A stretch of 64,000 bases of DNA from Oncomelania hupensis (lineage: Eukaryota > Mollusca > Gastropoda > Littorinimorpha > Pomatiopsidae): NCBI GenBank assembly GCA_036898135.1, contig CM072512.1, forward strand, positions 5,974,828 to 6,038,827, read 5' to 3'. A program made the translations under genes and the position numbers. Shown one piece after another: positions 42,468 through 54,564 of the stretch (position 1 is its first letter; each line of letters opens with the position of its first letter). The notes below the pieces were generated by a model. The model was not told the origin of the DNA, made no database searches, and saw nothing but the letters and a program-made list of their open reading frames with translations.

Positions 42468-45400
42468 TTCCGCGATGGCGATGGCCATCCATGTGTGTGT
42501 GCTGGGGGTCGCTGGTCGGTCCGTATACTTCTTGAGGAGATTAATGTGGTGGTATCGGGCTCTCCCGTTCACCTCTACTTGGTAGACTGTCTTGGATTTC
42601 TTGGCAGTCACCCGGTACGGTCCTCTCCAAGCGATGTCCAGCTTGTTGGTTCCACTTGGAAGTAAGAGTAGCACTTGATCGCCGACTTGCAGTTCTCTGT
42701 CCTTAGCGTGGCGGTTGTAGTACTTCGCCTGACGGGCTCTGGCCTTCTTCAGTGCTTCACCAGCTTTCTTCCACGTTGCTTTGAGGGTTTCCTGCAGGTC
42801 TGCGACGTACTTGGTGGCACCTCTTGGTGTGTCGTCTATCTTGGCTTCCGTCCAACTTCTGCGTAGGGCTTCTAGCGGTCCTGCTAGAGGTCTGCCGAAT
42901 AGCAATGTTGACGGGGTGTAGCCTGTGGCTGCATGGGGCGTTTCTCTATATGCGAACAGTGCCGCATTCACGTAGGTGTCCCACGCTTCTGGATTGTCGT
43001 CGGCGACTTTCCTGAGGATGGTGAGAAGGGTTCCATTCAGTCTTTCTACTTGTCCGTTGCTGGCTGGGTGGTATGGTGGTGTGCGAATGTGATGAACTTG
43101 TATCAACTCGAACACGTCTTGCATCAGGCGGCCGGTGAACTGAGATCCGTTGTCCGTTCTAATGCTGTCCGGGAATCCGACTCTGGTAAAGATGGCGATG
43201 AGTGCATCTGCAATCTTCTTGGTGTCTATCGCTGGCAACGGGACTGCTTCGCACCACATCGTACATGCGTCGACGAGTGTGAGTAGAAATCTGTTCCGCT
43301 TCTTGGTCATGGGCAGTGGTCCTACTATGTCTACTGAGACTTGCTGGAATGGCACGCCGACTACTACCGATGGTCCTAAGGTAACTGGTACGGTGTGATG
43401 TCGCGGGGAATATCGTTGACATTGGTGGCAAGATTTCACGTAGCGCTTGACATCCTCCGTGATTCCTGGCCAATAGTAGTGTGCGCTGATTCTCTGCACT
43501 GTGGCTCCAATTCCCATGTGTCCGCTGAGTGGCATGCTGTGGCCTAATTCTAGTACTTGGGCTCGAAGGGTGGCTGGTAGTACTAGTTGGGTGTGATCTC
43601 CATCTCCTTGTCGATGTAGAACTCCCTCTTCCATGTAGAAGTCTCCCTTGTGCGGGGGTGTGTGCGCCTTGGGTAGCTTCTGGAAGCACTTCGCTATCGA
43701 GGTGTCTTCTTTCTGTGCTGTTTTGATCTCTTCGAGTCCTGGATTCGGAGCGAACTCGGGCTGGGGTGGTTGGGTTTTAGCTTGGGCCCTGGTTTGCACT
43801 GCAGCTATCTCTACAGTTTTAGGGGGCGTGCCTAAGAACACATACCTACAACCTAGCACTAGATCATACAGGGGTTTCTGTAAAACAGCTGCTTGGATTC
43901 GTCCTGTGACGTACCTACTCTCTACTTCGATCCATGCTATTGGGCAAGTAGTCGTCGGTTTCGTCAAGTCTGCTCCTTGTAAGTCGACTGTCTTGTCCGT
44001 CAAGTCCGCGCGCGATACAAGAGATTCGCTAACTATCGCGTCGTATGATAGACCTGTGTCATACAGACAGTTCGCTTCTTTTCCGTTGACCTTGACCGTG
44101 TCTGTCACCGATGGGTGATCTCCGATTGTGTGTGGCTTGTTACCGCTGCTTTGAGTTAGAACTCTGTGCGCTGGCCGGCTTTCGCGCTCTTCCCTACGTT
44201 GTGCGGCCAACTTGAAACATTCTGCGGTGGAGTGATTGTTTCTGTTGCAGAACGAACAATACCGTCTCTGTTCTGCAGGACCTCTTTTCCCGAATTCCGT
44301 GTTGGGTCCTTTATTTTGCCCAGGTCTGGGGTTATTCGGCTTATTCGCGGTGCGCTCTTCCCGGTTAGGGCTTCGTTTCTGTGCCTCTTTCCCGTTAGGC
44401 TTTAGGTCTCGCCTGAAGCTCTTGGCTTCTCCGTGTGCGGCCACGTACCTATCTGCGACCTTGACCAGATCTTCCAGTCTTTCCGCGCCCTGCTCTACTG
44501 AGAATGTTCTCAGCTCGGGGGTCATGGTTTCCCGTAGCTGTTCCCATACTAACAGTTCTGTCAGTCCATCATACGTCTTAGCCGTGGCTGACTGGCTAAT
44601 CCACTTATCCAGCGTTGTGGACAACCGATCCGCGAACTGCGCATAGCTCTCTCCTTTCACTCTCCGATTGGTGCGGAACTTTTGCCGGTAGCATTCTCCT
44701 GTTAGTTCGAATCCCGTTAGGAGTGCCTCTTTTACTTTGTGATAGTCAGTCACTCTGTCAGTCGGTAGCTTACTGTAGATGTCATAAGCCTTTCCTCTAA
44801 GCCCTTGACTAAGCTTAAAAGACCAATGAGTGGGATCTAGTTTGTACTCTGTTGCTAGACGCTCAAACCTAGTCAGATAGAGATCTAGACCTTCGTCTCT
44901 CTCATTGAATGTTCCCAGTGGAAATGACATTCCTTGTACAGGGTTGGATGCTACCTCTAGCTGATCTGAGTGGGGAGGGGTTGAGGAAGAACTTGAAGCT
45001 CCTGATCCCAATCTTCTTAGCTCTAACTCATGCTGTCTTTCTTTTTCCTTTTCTTCCCTCTCTTTTTCTTTTTCTGCCCGCTCATACTCCCATTTCCTAA
45101 CTTCTGCTTCTCTCTCTGCTGCTAATGCTGCCTTCTTCTGTTCTCCTTCTAATTCTAATTTCTTCTGTTCTCTTGCTGCTTCTAACTCTGCTTTTTTCTG
45201 TTCTCTTGCTGCTTCTAACTCTGCTTTCTTCTGCTCTGCTTCTAATGCTAGTTTCTTTTGCTCTGCTTCTAGTTCTGCTTTTTTCTGTTCTCTCTCTGCA
45301 GCTCTCTCTGCCGTTTCGAGTTTCTTCGCCTCTCTCTCTGCTGCTCTCTCTGCCTTAGCCTCCTGCTTCTCTACCTCTGCATTGATATACGCAATTAGGT

Positions 45401-45470
45401 CTCCCCCTGCTAAGTGTAAAGCTTCCCCTAATTCTTTGAAGCGCAATCTCAAGGCCACTGGGTCCGACAT
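42468..45470 (-). CDS. Gag-protease-integrase polyprotein of the LTR element
   Basis: The first ATG is at 45470 and the frame is open for about 1,000 residues to the junction near 42468; beyond it the frame runs out of phase to 41838. Order: a charged coiled coil of EQKKAELEA-type repeats (residues 32-153); a Gag capsid (about 181-347) whose last part (ELLVWEQLRETM then LEDLVKVADRY) resembles the SCAN domain; a CCHC knuckle CSFCNRNNHSTAEC (405-418); an aspartic protease with LYDTG (Asp 471); and an integrase. The integrase has an H-H-C-C zinc site (643, 651, 681, 684), the DD35E triad at Asp714, Asp773 and Glu809, and a RGPYRV (GPY/F) module at about 949. SCAN relatedness of Gmr1-type Gag is published knowledge. 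No stop breaks this frame, so Gag, protease and integrase could still be made. Opposite-strand ORFs are shadows. Confidence 0.9.
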
Positions 45471-45810
45471 TGCCAAACGTGTCTATGAACAACCTCTGAA
45501 TCACGTGGAATACCAAAACACTAGCAATATTGCAATTCAATAAAAACAATGCGAAGACCATACAATTCGTAATCAATAATAGAATAAAACAAGAGTCAAA
45601 TGGCATACAACAGTTATTTAAGCAAAACCTGCAAAAGAACAATGCAACATACAGGCACAAAAATATTTGAAGCAAAAAAGTTTTTAACTAAAGAATAGTG
45701 CACCCAAACTGATTAGTCCTTGTTACCACTATTCTAAGTTATTCTACTTCTACTGTTATCTAATTTTATTGTACTTAGGTCCGGTTATACCCAATTCCTA
45801 TTATCCACAG

Positions 45811-45829
45811 ATCCTGGCTAGGCTCGCCA
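45811..45829 (-). promoter_or_regulatory. Candidate tRNA primer binding site
   Basis: Seven bases inside the 5' LTR end the sense strand reads TGGCGAGCCTAGCCAGGAT. A primer site begins TGG because tRNAs end CCA, and it lies at this place. Which tRNA it matches was not determined. Confidence 0.6.
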
Positions 45830-45836
45830 ATTAAAG

Positions 45837-47355
45837 TGTCATGTGGGGTTTATGGGCTCTGCACAATGGAATTATGGACCCTCACGTATATTCGGTGGGA
45901 ACTGCTAGTAAGTCACCCTATGAATTACTTTAATAAATTTATTTGTTTAGCTCGTTCCGTGTTAAGGTTGGGGTACAGAAATAGATAGAAAAATGGTAAA
46001 AGAATACTGTCACACTAGCTTTCACACGGCTATGAATCATAAGTAGTCCAGCCACTTGATAACAGTTAAAATCACACATTTATTTCTTCTACTCTATACA
46101 AGATTCTCTAAGTACTAATCTAACTTAAAAAGTCTCTTTCAATGCTAATAGTTCGATCGCTGATAGTCTAGGCAGCTGTTATATCTTCCTTGGGCACTTT
46201 GCTATAATATTTCATGTAGATTTGGACTACTGTGGTCCGATTTACAGTTTCTGAAGAGTTGGACTACTGTGGTCCTGCTATGATCAGTTTAAGTGCACCT
46301 TCGTGTTATGCACTTAACTCATGAGTGGGGGTTCGAAGTCCTTCTGTGAGGTAGCTTCTGGTCCACCTGTGTCGTTGTGTAGTTGGGTTCCCTTGCCACG
46401 CTGTGGGGTCTGACAGGGAGTTTTCCGGGTCGCTCTTTCCGTCTTGTGCGGTAGAGGATACTCCGCCAACTAGTCGTTTCTGTGGAGTGGTGCGCCCAGG
46501 ATAGCTCGCCTGCTCGTCTGTAATATAAGAGACGAAATTCTGCACAACCCTGAATAATCGGTTTGTGCAGAGCGTCTCACTGAAAGCCAAAGTAGCCCTC
46601 AGTGATAGCTCCACATCTCTATACATAAGCGACGAACATTCTGCTACTCCCGGGTTCCACTGGAATCTCACTCTAAATTCCTATTCATACATGAATATCA
46701 ATCGTGTCTAACTATACACATACAGAATTAATAATATTATAAACATTCCGTGGTACAGCCACTGGTCTGCAAACATACATATAAGTTAAACAACAGTGGT
46801 TCCGTACGGGATACAACATGGCGGCGCAACCGGTCGTGTTTCGCCTCGTGGTCGGCTCTTCCACGTGGTACGGCAAATTCGGATTAATAATTCACCTTTA
46901 TGCATAGCAAATTCCACAAACATAATTTCAACAATAATATAAATATATCACGATGAAACAGAAGGGTGTTCATTTACCTGTTTGACAAGTTCAGGCCCGT
47001 TGTGACTTGATAGAATTCTATGCTTCTAAGTCCTGCTTCCTGGTCTAAGTGTGTAGAGATTTCTCTAGCTATCTAGCTGTTCACACTTCGGTGTATTCCT
47101 CCCAACTGACCAAAACTGTGCGTGGTTTGGACCCAGTCAAACTGGCTCCAACCACTTTGCCTAAGCTCTCCCATTGGTTCCAACGGTCCGATTCAAAACT
47201 TAAGTGCTGACGTCACTGCGCTGTGTGTGTGGCTCAGGCTCGCAGTGTGCTGTAATTTAATTGCTGCTGTGTAATAGACTGACTCTCTACTATTACAAAG
47301 ACTACACAATGCTAAATAGTCAACAAGCAGAGTTAATACTAGCCAGTTCGCGACA
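45837..47355 (-). repeat. 5' LTR (right in the window)
   Basis: 1,519 bp and apparently identical to the left LTR wherever I compared them, including the 121-codon ORF (46671-46306). Transcription of the element would start in this LTR and run leftward. LTRs are identical at insertion, so their near-identity means recent insertion or later gene conversion. Confidence 0.95.
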
Positions 47356-47360
47356 GTTTT
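47356..47360. other. Target site duplication, right (GTTTT)
   Basis: Matches 40161-40165. The empty site would read GGTTTTCACGC. Confidence 0.9.
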
Positions 47361-47879
47361 CACGCTTTATTTCAATATTAGAAATACAAAAAGATGTTAC
47401 CAAAGTCACAGTTCAAAATGTTAGTCGCCCTTCTGGTACACTCAGGACAAGAGCTCTCTAGGATTTTTTTTCTCCTCTTTCTCTCCTCTATTCCTGTCCC
47501 GGGCGGCCCGACCGTGATCGATACCCTGGCCATTTCTTGAAACACTGACTGACGTCAACATTCTATTGACCCGCCACCTTCTACCCACACCCCTCAAACA
47601 CACCTACCCACCAACACGACATCCACCCTATCACCAAAACACCGATGGTCTAATTCCAAACACCCGCGTCAATACCCCCAACAGACGTTGCGTACCCACT
47701 CTTTCATCAATACTGTCACGATACATCTCAAAACGGCCACTTTCTCCATCATCAGCTCACCTCAGCACAACAGTTCTTACCCACATACCCATTCACACAG
47801 TACCCCCATACGCCTTAAGACCTACACACCACCAATGTCCTAGTCCTTATCCTACCCACAATGTCCTCTGTCCTTAACA
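47361..47879. other. Unassigned sequence
   Basis: Continues from the LTR insertion target. A 103-codon Pro/Thr-rich ORF at 47566-47877 has no domain and grades into the minisatellite. Confidence 0.45.
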
Positions 47880-49150
47880 TACCACCCAGTCATCTGTCCT
47901 TTAACATACCTACCAAGTCCTCTGTCCTTTAACATGCCACAATGTCCTTAAAATACCCCCACAAAGTCCTCTGTCCTTTAAAATACCCACCAAGTCCTCT
48001 GTCCGTTAACATACCCACCAAGTCCTCCGTCCTTTAACATACCCACCAAGCCCTCTGTACGTTTACATACCCACAAAGTCCTCTGTCCTTTAACATACCC
48101 ACCAAGTCCTCTGTACGTTAACATACCCACAAAGTCATCTGTACGTTAACATACCCACACAGTCCTCTGTCCTTTAACATACCCACCAAGTCCTCTGTAC
48201 GTTAACATAACCACAAAGTCCTCTGTCCTTTAACATACCCACCAAGTCCTCTGTACGTTAACATACCCACGAAGTCCTCTGTCCTTTAACATACCCACCA
48301 AGTCCTTTGTACGTTAACATACCCACAAAGTCCACTGTCCTTTAACATACCCACCAAGTCCTCTGTACGTTAACATGCCCACAAAGTCCACTGTCCTTTA
48401 ACATACCCACCAAGTCCTCTGTACGTTAACATGCCCACAAAGTCCTCTGTCCTTTAACATACCCACCAAGTCCTCTGTACGTTAACATACCCACGAAGTC
48501 CTCTGTCCTTTAACATACCCACCAAGTCCTTTGTACGTTAACATACCCACAAAGTCCACTGTCCTTTAACATACCCACCAAGTCCTCTGTACGTTAACAT
48601 ACCCACAAAGTCCTATGTCCTTTAACATACCCACCAAGTCCTCTATACGTTAACATACCCACAAAGTCCTCTGTCCTTTAACATACCCACCAAGTCCTCT
48701 GTACGTTAACATACCCACCAAGTCCTCTGTACGTTAACATACCCACAAAGTCCTCTGTACATAATGCACCCACACAGTCCTCAGTCCTTTAACATACCTA
48801 CAAAGTCCTCTGTACGTTAACATACCCACGAAGTCCTCTGTCCTTTAACATACCCACCAAGTCCTTTGTACGTTAACATACCCACAAAGTCCACTGTCCT
48901 TTAACATACCCACCAAGTCCTCTGTACGTTAACATACCCACAAAGTCCTATGTCCTTTAACATACCCACCAAGTCCTCTATACGTTAACATACCCACAAA
49001 GTCCTCTGTCCTTTAACATACCCACCAAGTCCTCTGTACGTTAACATACCCACCAAGTCCTCTGTACGTTAACATACCCACAAAGTCCTCTGTACATAAT
49101 GCACCCACACAGTCCTCAGTCCTTTAACATACCTACAAAGTCCTCTGTTT
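47880..49150. repeat. 28-bp minisatellite with 56-bp and 335-bp periods
   Basis: Two unit types alternate: GTCCTCTGTCCTTTAACATA + CCCACCAA and GTCCTCTGTACGTTAACATA + CCCACAAA, each 28 bases, giving a 56-base dimer. A block carrying the rare GTACATAATGCACCCACACA unit appears twice, at 48761 and 49096, exactly 335 bases apart, with matching variants between them. This is a tandem duplication of about twelve units. Confidence 0.9.
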
Positions 49151-49655
49151 ACAGCATAGCTTTAATAATGGTATTGGTGAGAGTCAATCTAATTGCACCA
49201 CCAAAACATACACAAACACACATTCACATATATACACACATACTCACACACAAATTCTCTTCCGCCTTGTGTCAACGGCAATCTCTTTAGATTGCCGCGC
49301 TTTCAGTTCGACTGAAGAAAAGACGCGTGATAGCATTCTATATTATACCCACACAAAAACCCTCGTTTTAGTCCCGGTGCTAAATCAAACTCGTTTCTTC
49401 TTGAATTGGATCTCTCCGACCCTTCGGCCCACTCAGCTGATGTTATTCATTCTTCTGTTTGCTCAGCTCACAGTATTTTGTCCTTCAGGAATCAGCAGTC
49501 TAGCTCCCACCTTCAGACTATCAACAATCTGTTGCTTTCTGGACAAACGCCTTGATCATGACTCACTAAAGAGGATTGCGCTTTATAAAACGTCGGCGTC
49601 GTCATACAGAATTTATTACACCAAGTGACAATCCACAATGAATTTGCTCCGATGT
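49151..49655. other. Unassigned sequence with one ORF
   Basis: A 119-codon ORF (49269-49628) covers most of it. It has a hydrophobic segment (LMLFILLFAQLTVF) but no recognised domain, and no splice sites stand out. I leave it uncalled. Confidence 0.35.
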
Positions 49656-49661
49656 AAGTAA

Positions 49662-49735
<74 letters not shown>

Positions 49736-49839
49736 CAGACACCCAATTCACCATCATTATGTCTCAAATACATGTGATTACACCATTATAAAACACACAG
49801 CCTTTAGCTTAAAACTCATCGTCTTCGTTGTCATCGTCG

Positions 49840-49907
<68 letters not shown>

Positions 49908-49918
49908 GCCATCATCAT
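49656..49918. repeat. (CA)n, then (ATC)n-(AGC)n microsatellites
   Basis: CA units at 49659-49728. ATC units at 49840-49884 pass into AGC units at 49885-49905. Confidence 0.95.
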
Positions 49919-50029
49919 CAAATTATATGTGAAGTCTTTTTTTGTGGTGCCGTTTTACCATGGAGGTAGAAAGCGAGTCTCCAATGTCGAAGCTTCCAGT
50001 ACCGAATGAAAGGCGGAGGTGAGTTCAAA

Positions 50030-50175
50030 ACCCCAAAAGTGGGGGAAGGGATGGGGCGGGGAGGGGGGGAAGGGGCAGAATGGAGGGAGATTAGGGTTGG
50101 GATATGGGGAGGGGGGGGAAGGGGCAGGAGGGAGGGAGATTAAGGTTGGGAGGGGGATGGGGGCGGCGAAATGTT
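50030..50175. repeat. G-rich imperfect duplication
   Basis: GGGGAGGGGGGGAAGGGGCAG-type sequence occurs twice (about 50060 and 50108), each followed by GGAGGGAGATTA.GGTTGG. Confidence 0.7.
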
Positions 50176-50199
50176 TAACTAGGGTCTGGTGCTAATAAG

Positions 50200-50372
50200 T
50201 CACCGGAGGGTTTTCTCCGGGTACTCCGTTTTCATCGAATAATGTTTGTGGTGACAAAGCCTTCACATCTTTACCAACATAGGAATGTGTTGACTGTATC
50301 ACCTCTATGTGCATCACCTGTATCCAGCGCCTTTAGGCGACTCTGAGCTGGATAAGCGCTATAGAAATAAAT
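50200..50372 (+). mobile_element. SINE-like element sharing the body of family A
   Basis: AAGTCACCGGAGGGTTTTCT and CCGGGTACTCCG match the body of the SINE at 25463, but the 3' part is different: TCCAGCGCCTTTAGGCGACT, GAGCTGGATAAGCGCTATAG, then AAATAAATAAAAATAAAG as the tail. The tRNA head is absent. A related family with a swapped 3' end is the simplest reading. Confidence 0.55.
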
Positions 50373-51600
50373 AAAAATAAAGATAGAAAGAAAGAAAGAA
50401 AAATAAATAACTCCTTTTGTAGATAATGCAAGATCTCAGTATGCTTTGATGTACGTTTGGGCTTTGAGAACACTTGACACGTGGAAATACCTTGATCTCT
50501 CACACAGTACTTGCAAAATACAATGCATAAATGATAGCGGTCGGTTCCAGTCCTACAGTCAAATAATTAACAAATAAACTAAAAACCAAACTGAAACCAA
50601 AAGTAAAGACAAGACAGCCATGCTGGAGCGACCAAAACAACAAGCCTTCTTTACATTTCCCATTACCCGCCCGCCATCTTTCCATCCCAGAAATCCCTCA
50701 TTCCATCCCTGTCTGTTTACCGCGCCCAGCCCGTCTTCTTTTTTTTTTTTTTCTCTTTAAACCGGAATCTCTTCCCTCAGATGAGTTGTGAGCCCCTTAA
50801 CCCCCGCGCCCCCATTCCTTGTGCTAAAGACGTTAACACAGTTCTTTCCCTTTCCTTCTGTGCAAACGAGGTTGTGTTCTTTCTCTTCGCCTTTACCAAC
50901 ACTATTGTCCCGTCATCCTTCATCCCCCCACCCCCTATACCCCTCCTTCTGACACGAGTGGTCTCCCTGTCCTTTCTTTGCTCAAGACGTTAACGTCGTT
51001 CTCTCCCTTCCCTGTTTGACCCGCGATGTGGCCATTTTTCCATCCGGTCTTCTACAAGGCGAGTCTGCTTGCCCCAGCCTATTACAGCTCCAGCCAGCGG
51101 CTTTTAACCCTCGTCTAAATCTCGGGAAAAGATGAAGGGGGCGGGTGGAGTGGACGAGGGCTGCTTTGCGTTTTACGGAGCTGTACTGAGAACATCAACA
51201 GAAGGGGACTGGGGAAGAGAAATACAATAAAGTAACTGAATAAGGTCCCTATCGCAGTTGTGATTGGGGGAGGGTGGGAGGGGATGCGTCAAGGAAAAAA
51301 TAGAACAAAAAAAGCGATTAAGAACTAGCTTCCCCCCCCTTCGCCTCACCACCCCCCCAAAAAAATCAAATATTATGCTTAAATCAATGCTGTTCTGCGT
51401 ATCAGCATACACTGAAGCATCACAATGACCAAAACTATCATTGACGTTATCATCAATATCATCATCCCTATTGCAGTCATCAACGTCATTATCATTGCAT
51501 TGACGTCATAGGTATGATCATCATCATTATTACTATTGTCGTCAGGGTCATTATTATTATCATCATCATATATTTTTTTAATTTATTATTTATTGGTATA
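50373..51600. other. Unassigned sequence with C-rich and (ATC)-rich patches
   Basis: About 1.2 kb. The ORFs at 50781 and 51173 are low-complexity. ATC-rich interrupted sequence lies at 51435-51570. Confidence 0.45.
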
Positions 51601-51866
51601 TTTTATCATTTTTATATAGCGCATTTTTAGCTCAAGAGCTTCTCAAGGCGCTGGCTGATACAGGATCTAACTCAAGCCGCCCGAGGCGCCCACCTGCAAC
51701 CTTTGGGCGCATCGTCTGACGCCAAGATGGCGACCGGGGATGGGGAGAAGGGACCTAGTGCGTGCTGGGTCTATTTGTGTAGCCGCCATTCATCCGTCTA
51801 GGTCAGGATCTTTAAAGTCCATGCTATGGAATGCGTGCGTGCACAGACTATACCTCGGCTTATACT

Positions 51867-51868
<2 letters not shown>
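51600..51868 (+). repeat. Dispersed repeat family D, longest copy
   Basis: Contains TATATAGCGCATTTTTAGCT, CAAGAGCTTCTCAAGGCGCT, ACAGGATCTAACTCAAGCCG, CCCGAGGCGCCCACCTGCAA and GCGCATCGTCTGACGCC. A downstream block, GTCAGGATCTTTAAAGTCC with TGCGTGCGTGCACAGA, recurs at 57510. It ends at an (ATC)n tract. Confidence 0.65.
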
Positions 51869-51923
<55 letters not shown>

Positions 51924-52070
51924 GTCGTCGTCGTCTATGTCACCGTTGGTGTCTTCGTCGTTATCATCATCATCATCATCGTCGTCGTCGGTGTCGTCGT
52001 CGTCTTTGCCATCGTCATCATCATCATCATCAGTATCATCGTCATCGTCGTTACCATCATTGCCATTGTT
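51868..52070. repeat. (ATC)n and (GTC)n trinucleotide repeats
   Basis: ATC units at 51868-51922, then mixed GTC/ATC units to 52068. Runs of His, Ser, Ile, Asp and Met in the various frames are artefacts. Confidence 0.9.
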
Positions 52071-52555
52071 TCTATGGTTGAAACGTTTAAAACAACAGAG
52101 CAGTCCCAACCCAAGAATGCGATTCCAATGTCGGTGGGAAAGATGTCTTCACACACAAATAAGGATCATTCTTAGCGCACGCATGTACGAGCTCAGAGAG
52201 TTTCTCAAGGGCCCGTCCACTGCTATCTAACCAGTCCCAATAGTTTGTAAAGTAAAGGGTTCGCCCCACGACACAAACAAGCACACAAAGCTTATACACT
52301 CAACAACTGGGTTACCTCCTGCCACCAGCCATAAATAACTCCACCGGAGCGCCCTAAGCACATACATTACCGGAACCACTGGCATGGAGTTAAGCGCTAT
52401 ACAAGAACCAACAAGTAGAAATAGGAACCGCAGCTAAACCCCATAACCCAGTGGCTCGATAATTAAAATAAAGGTAAGGATAAATGAAGGAGGAGACAGG
52501 AATGGGTAGAGAAAGTCGGACAATGGATCGAGAAAGTGAAAAGAACAATGGTGTT
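52071..52555. other. Unassigned, with a SINE-like tail near 52385
   Basis: GGAGTTAAGCGCTATACAAG near 52388 resembles the AAGCGCTATAGAAAT end of the element at 50200. Nothing else is recognised. Confidence 0.4.
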
Positions 52556-52559
52556 GGTG

Positions 52560-52602
<43 letters not shown>

Positions 52603-52725
52603 TGTGTGAGAGAGAGAGATAGAGAGACAGATAGACAGACAGAGGGAAAGAGAGGCAGACAGAGAGAAAGACAGAGAAAAAGACTAAGACAGAGAGAAAG
52701 AGACACAGAGAGAGAGACAGAGGGA
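52556..52725. repeat. (TG)n then GA-rich repeat
   Basis: TG units at 52559-52608, then GAGACAGA-type sequence to 52724. Confidence 0.95.
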
Positions 52726-52754
52726 TTTGCCATTTATTTCATTTTATTTCATCA

Positions 52755-52860
52755 TTCAAACGCTGCTCTAGGCGATGGCTGATACAGGATCTAACTCAAA
52801 CCGCACGAGGATCCCACTTGCTGTCTTTGGGCGCATGGTCTGACGCCCAGACAACATGTA
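52755..52860 (+). repeat. Dispersed repeat family D, copy
   Basis: CGCTGCTCTAGGCGATGGCT, ACAGGATCTAACTCAAACCG, CACGAGGATCCCACTTGCTG and GCGCATGGTCTGACGCCC are in family order, with the first block shortened. Confidence 0.65.
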
Positions 52861-52904
52861 GCATATCCGGTGACGTAGAAACGGCGCTATATTAAACCAC
52901 CACC

Positions 52905-52905
52905 A

Positions 52906-52980
<75 letters not shown>
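52905..52980. repeat. (ATC)n microsatellite
   Basis: About 25 units. Confidence 0.95.
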
Positions 52981-53039
52981 GTGGATTTAAGAATGTCCCT
53001 AATTATTTGGAAGATCAGCTCGTTTGACATAGGAGAGGC

Positions 53040-54560
<1,521 letters not shown>

Positions 54561-54564
54561 AAGA

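Larger units (their letters stand above)
40166..47355 (-). mobile_element. Gmr1-like Ty3/gypsy LTR retrotransposon lacking most of its RT
   Basis: The element is 7,190 bp and lies on the minus strand. Both LTRs are 1,519 bp, start TGTCATGTGG and end TTCGCGACA on the plus strand, and a perfect GTTTT duplication borders the whole. The internal region (41685-45836, 4,152 bp) codes Gag with a coiled coil and SCAN-like capsid, a CCHC knuckle, an aspartic protease and an integrase in one frame. A short RT remnant and RNase H follow in another. Integrase before RNase H is the order of the Gmr1 group; ordinary Ty3/gypsy elements have RT and RNase H first. The catalytic part of RT is absent, so the copy is non-autonomous. 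Confidence 0.9.

Noticed and set aside
42440..42500. Programmed frameshift between integrase and RNase H
   Set aside because: A frameshift alone would leave a full RT between the two; here the RT palm is absent, so a deletion is the better reading.
42320..45358. Plus-strand ORFs opposite the LTR polyprotein
   Set aside because: Shadows of the minus-strand Gag-protease-integrase frame; none has a recognisable domain.
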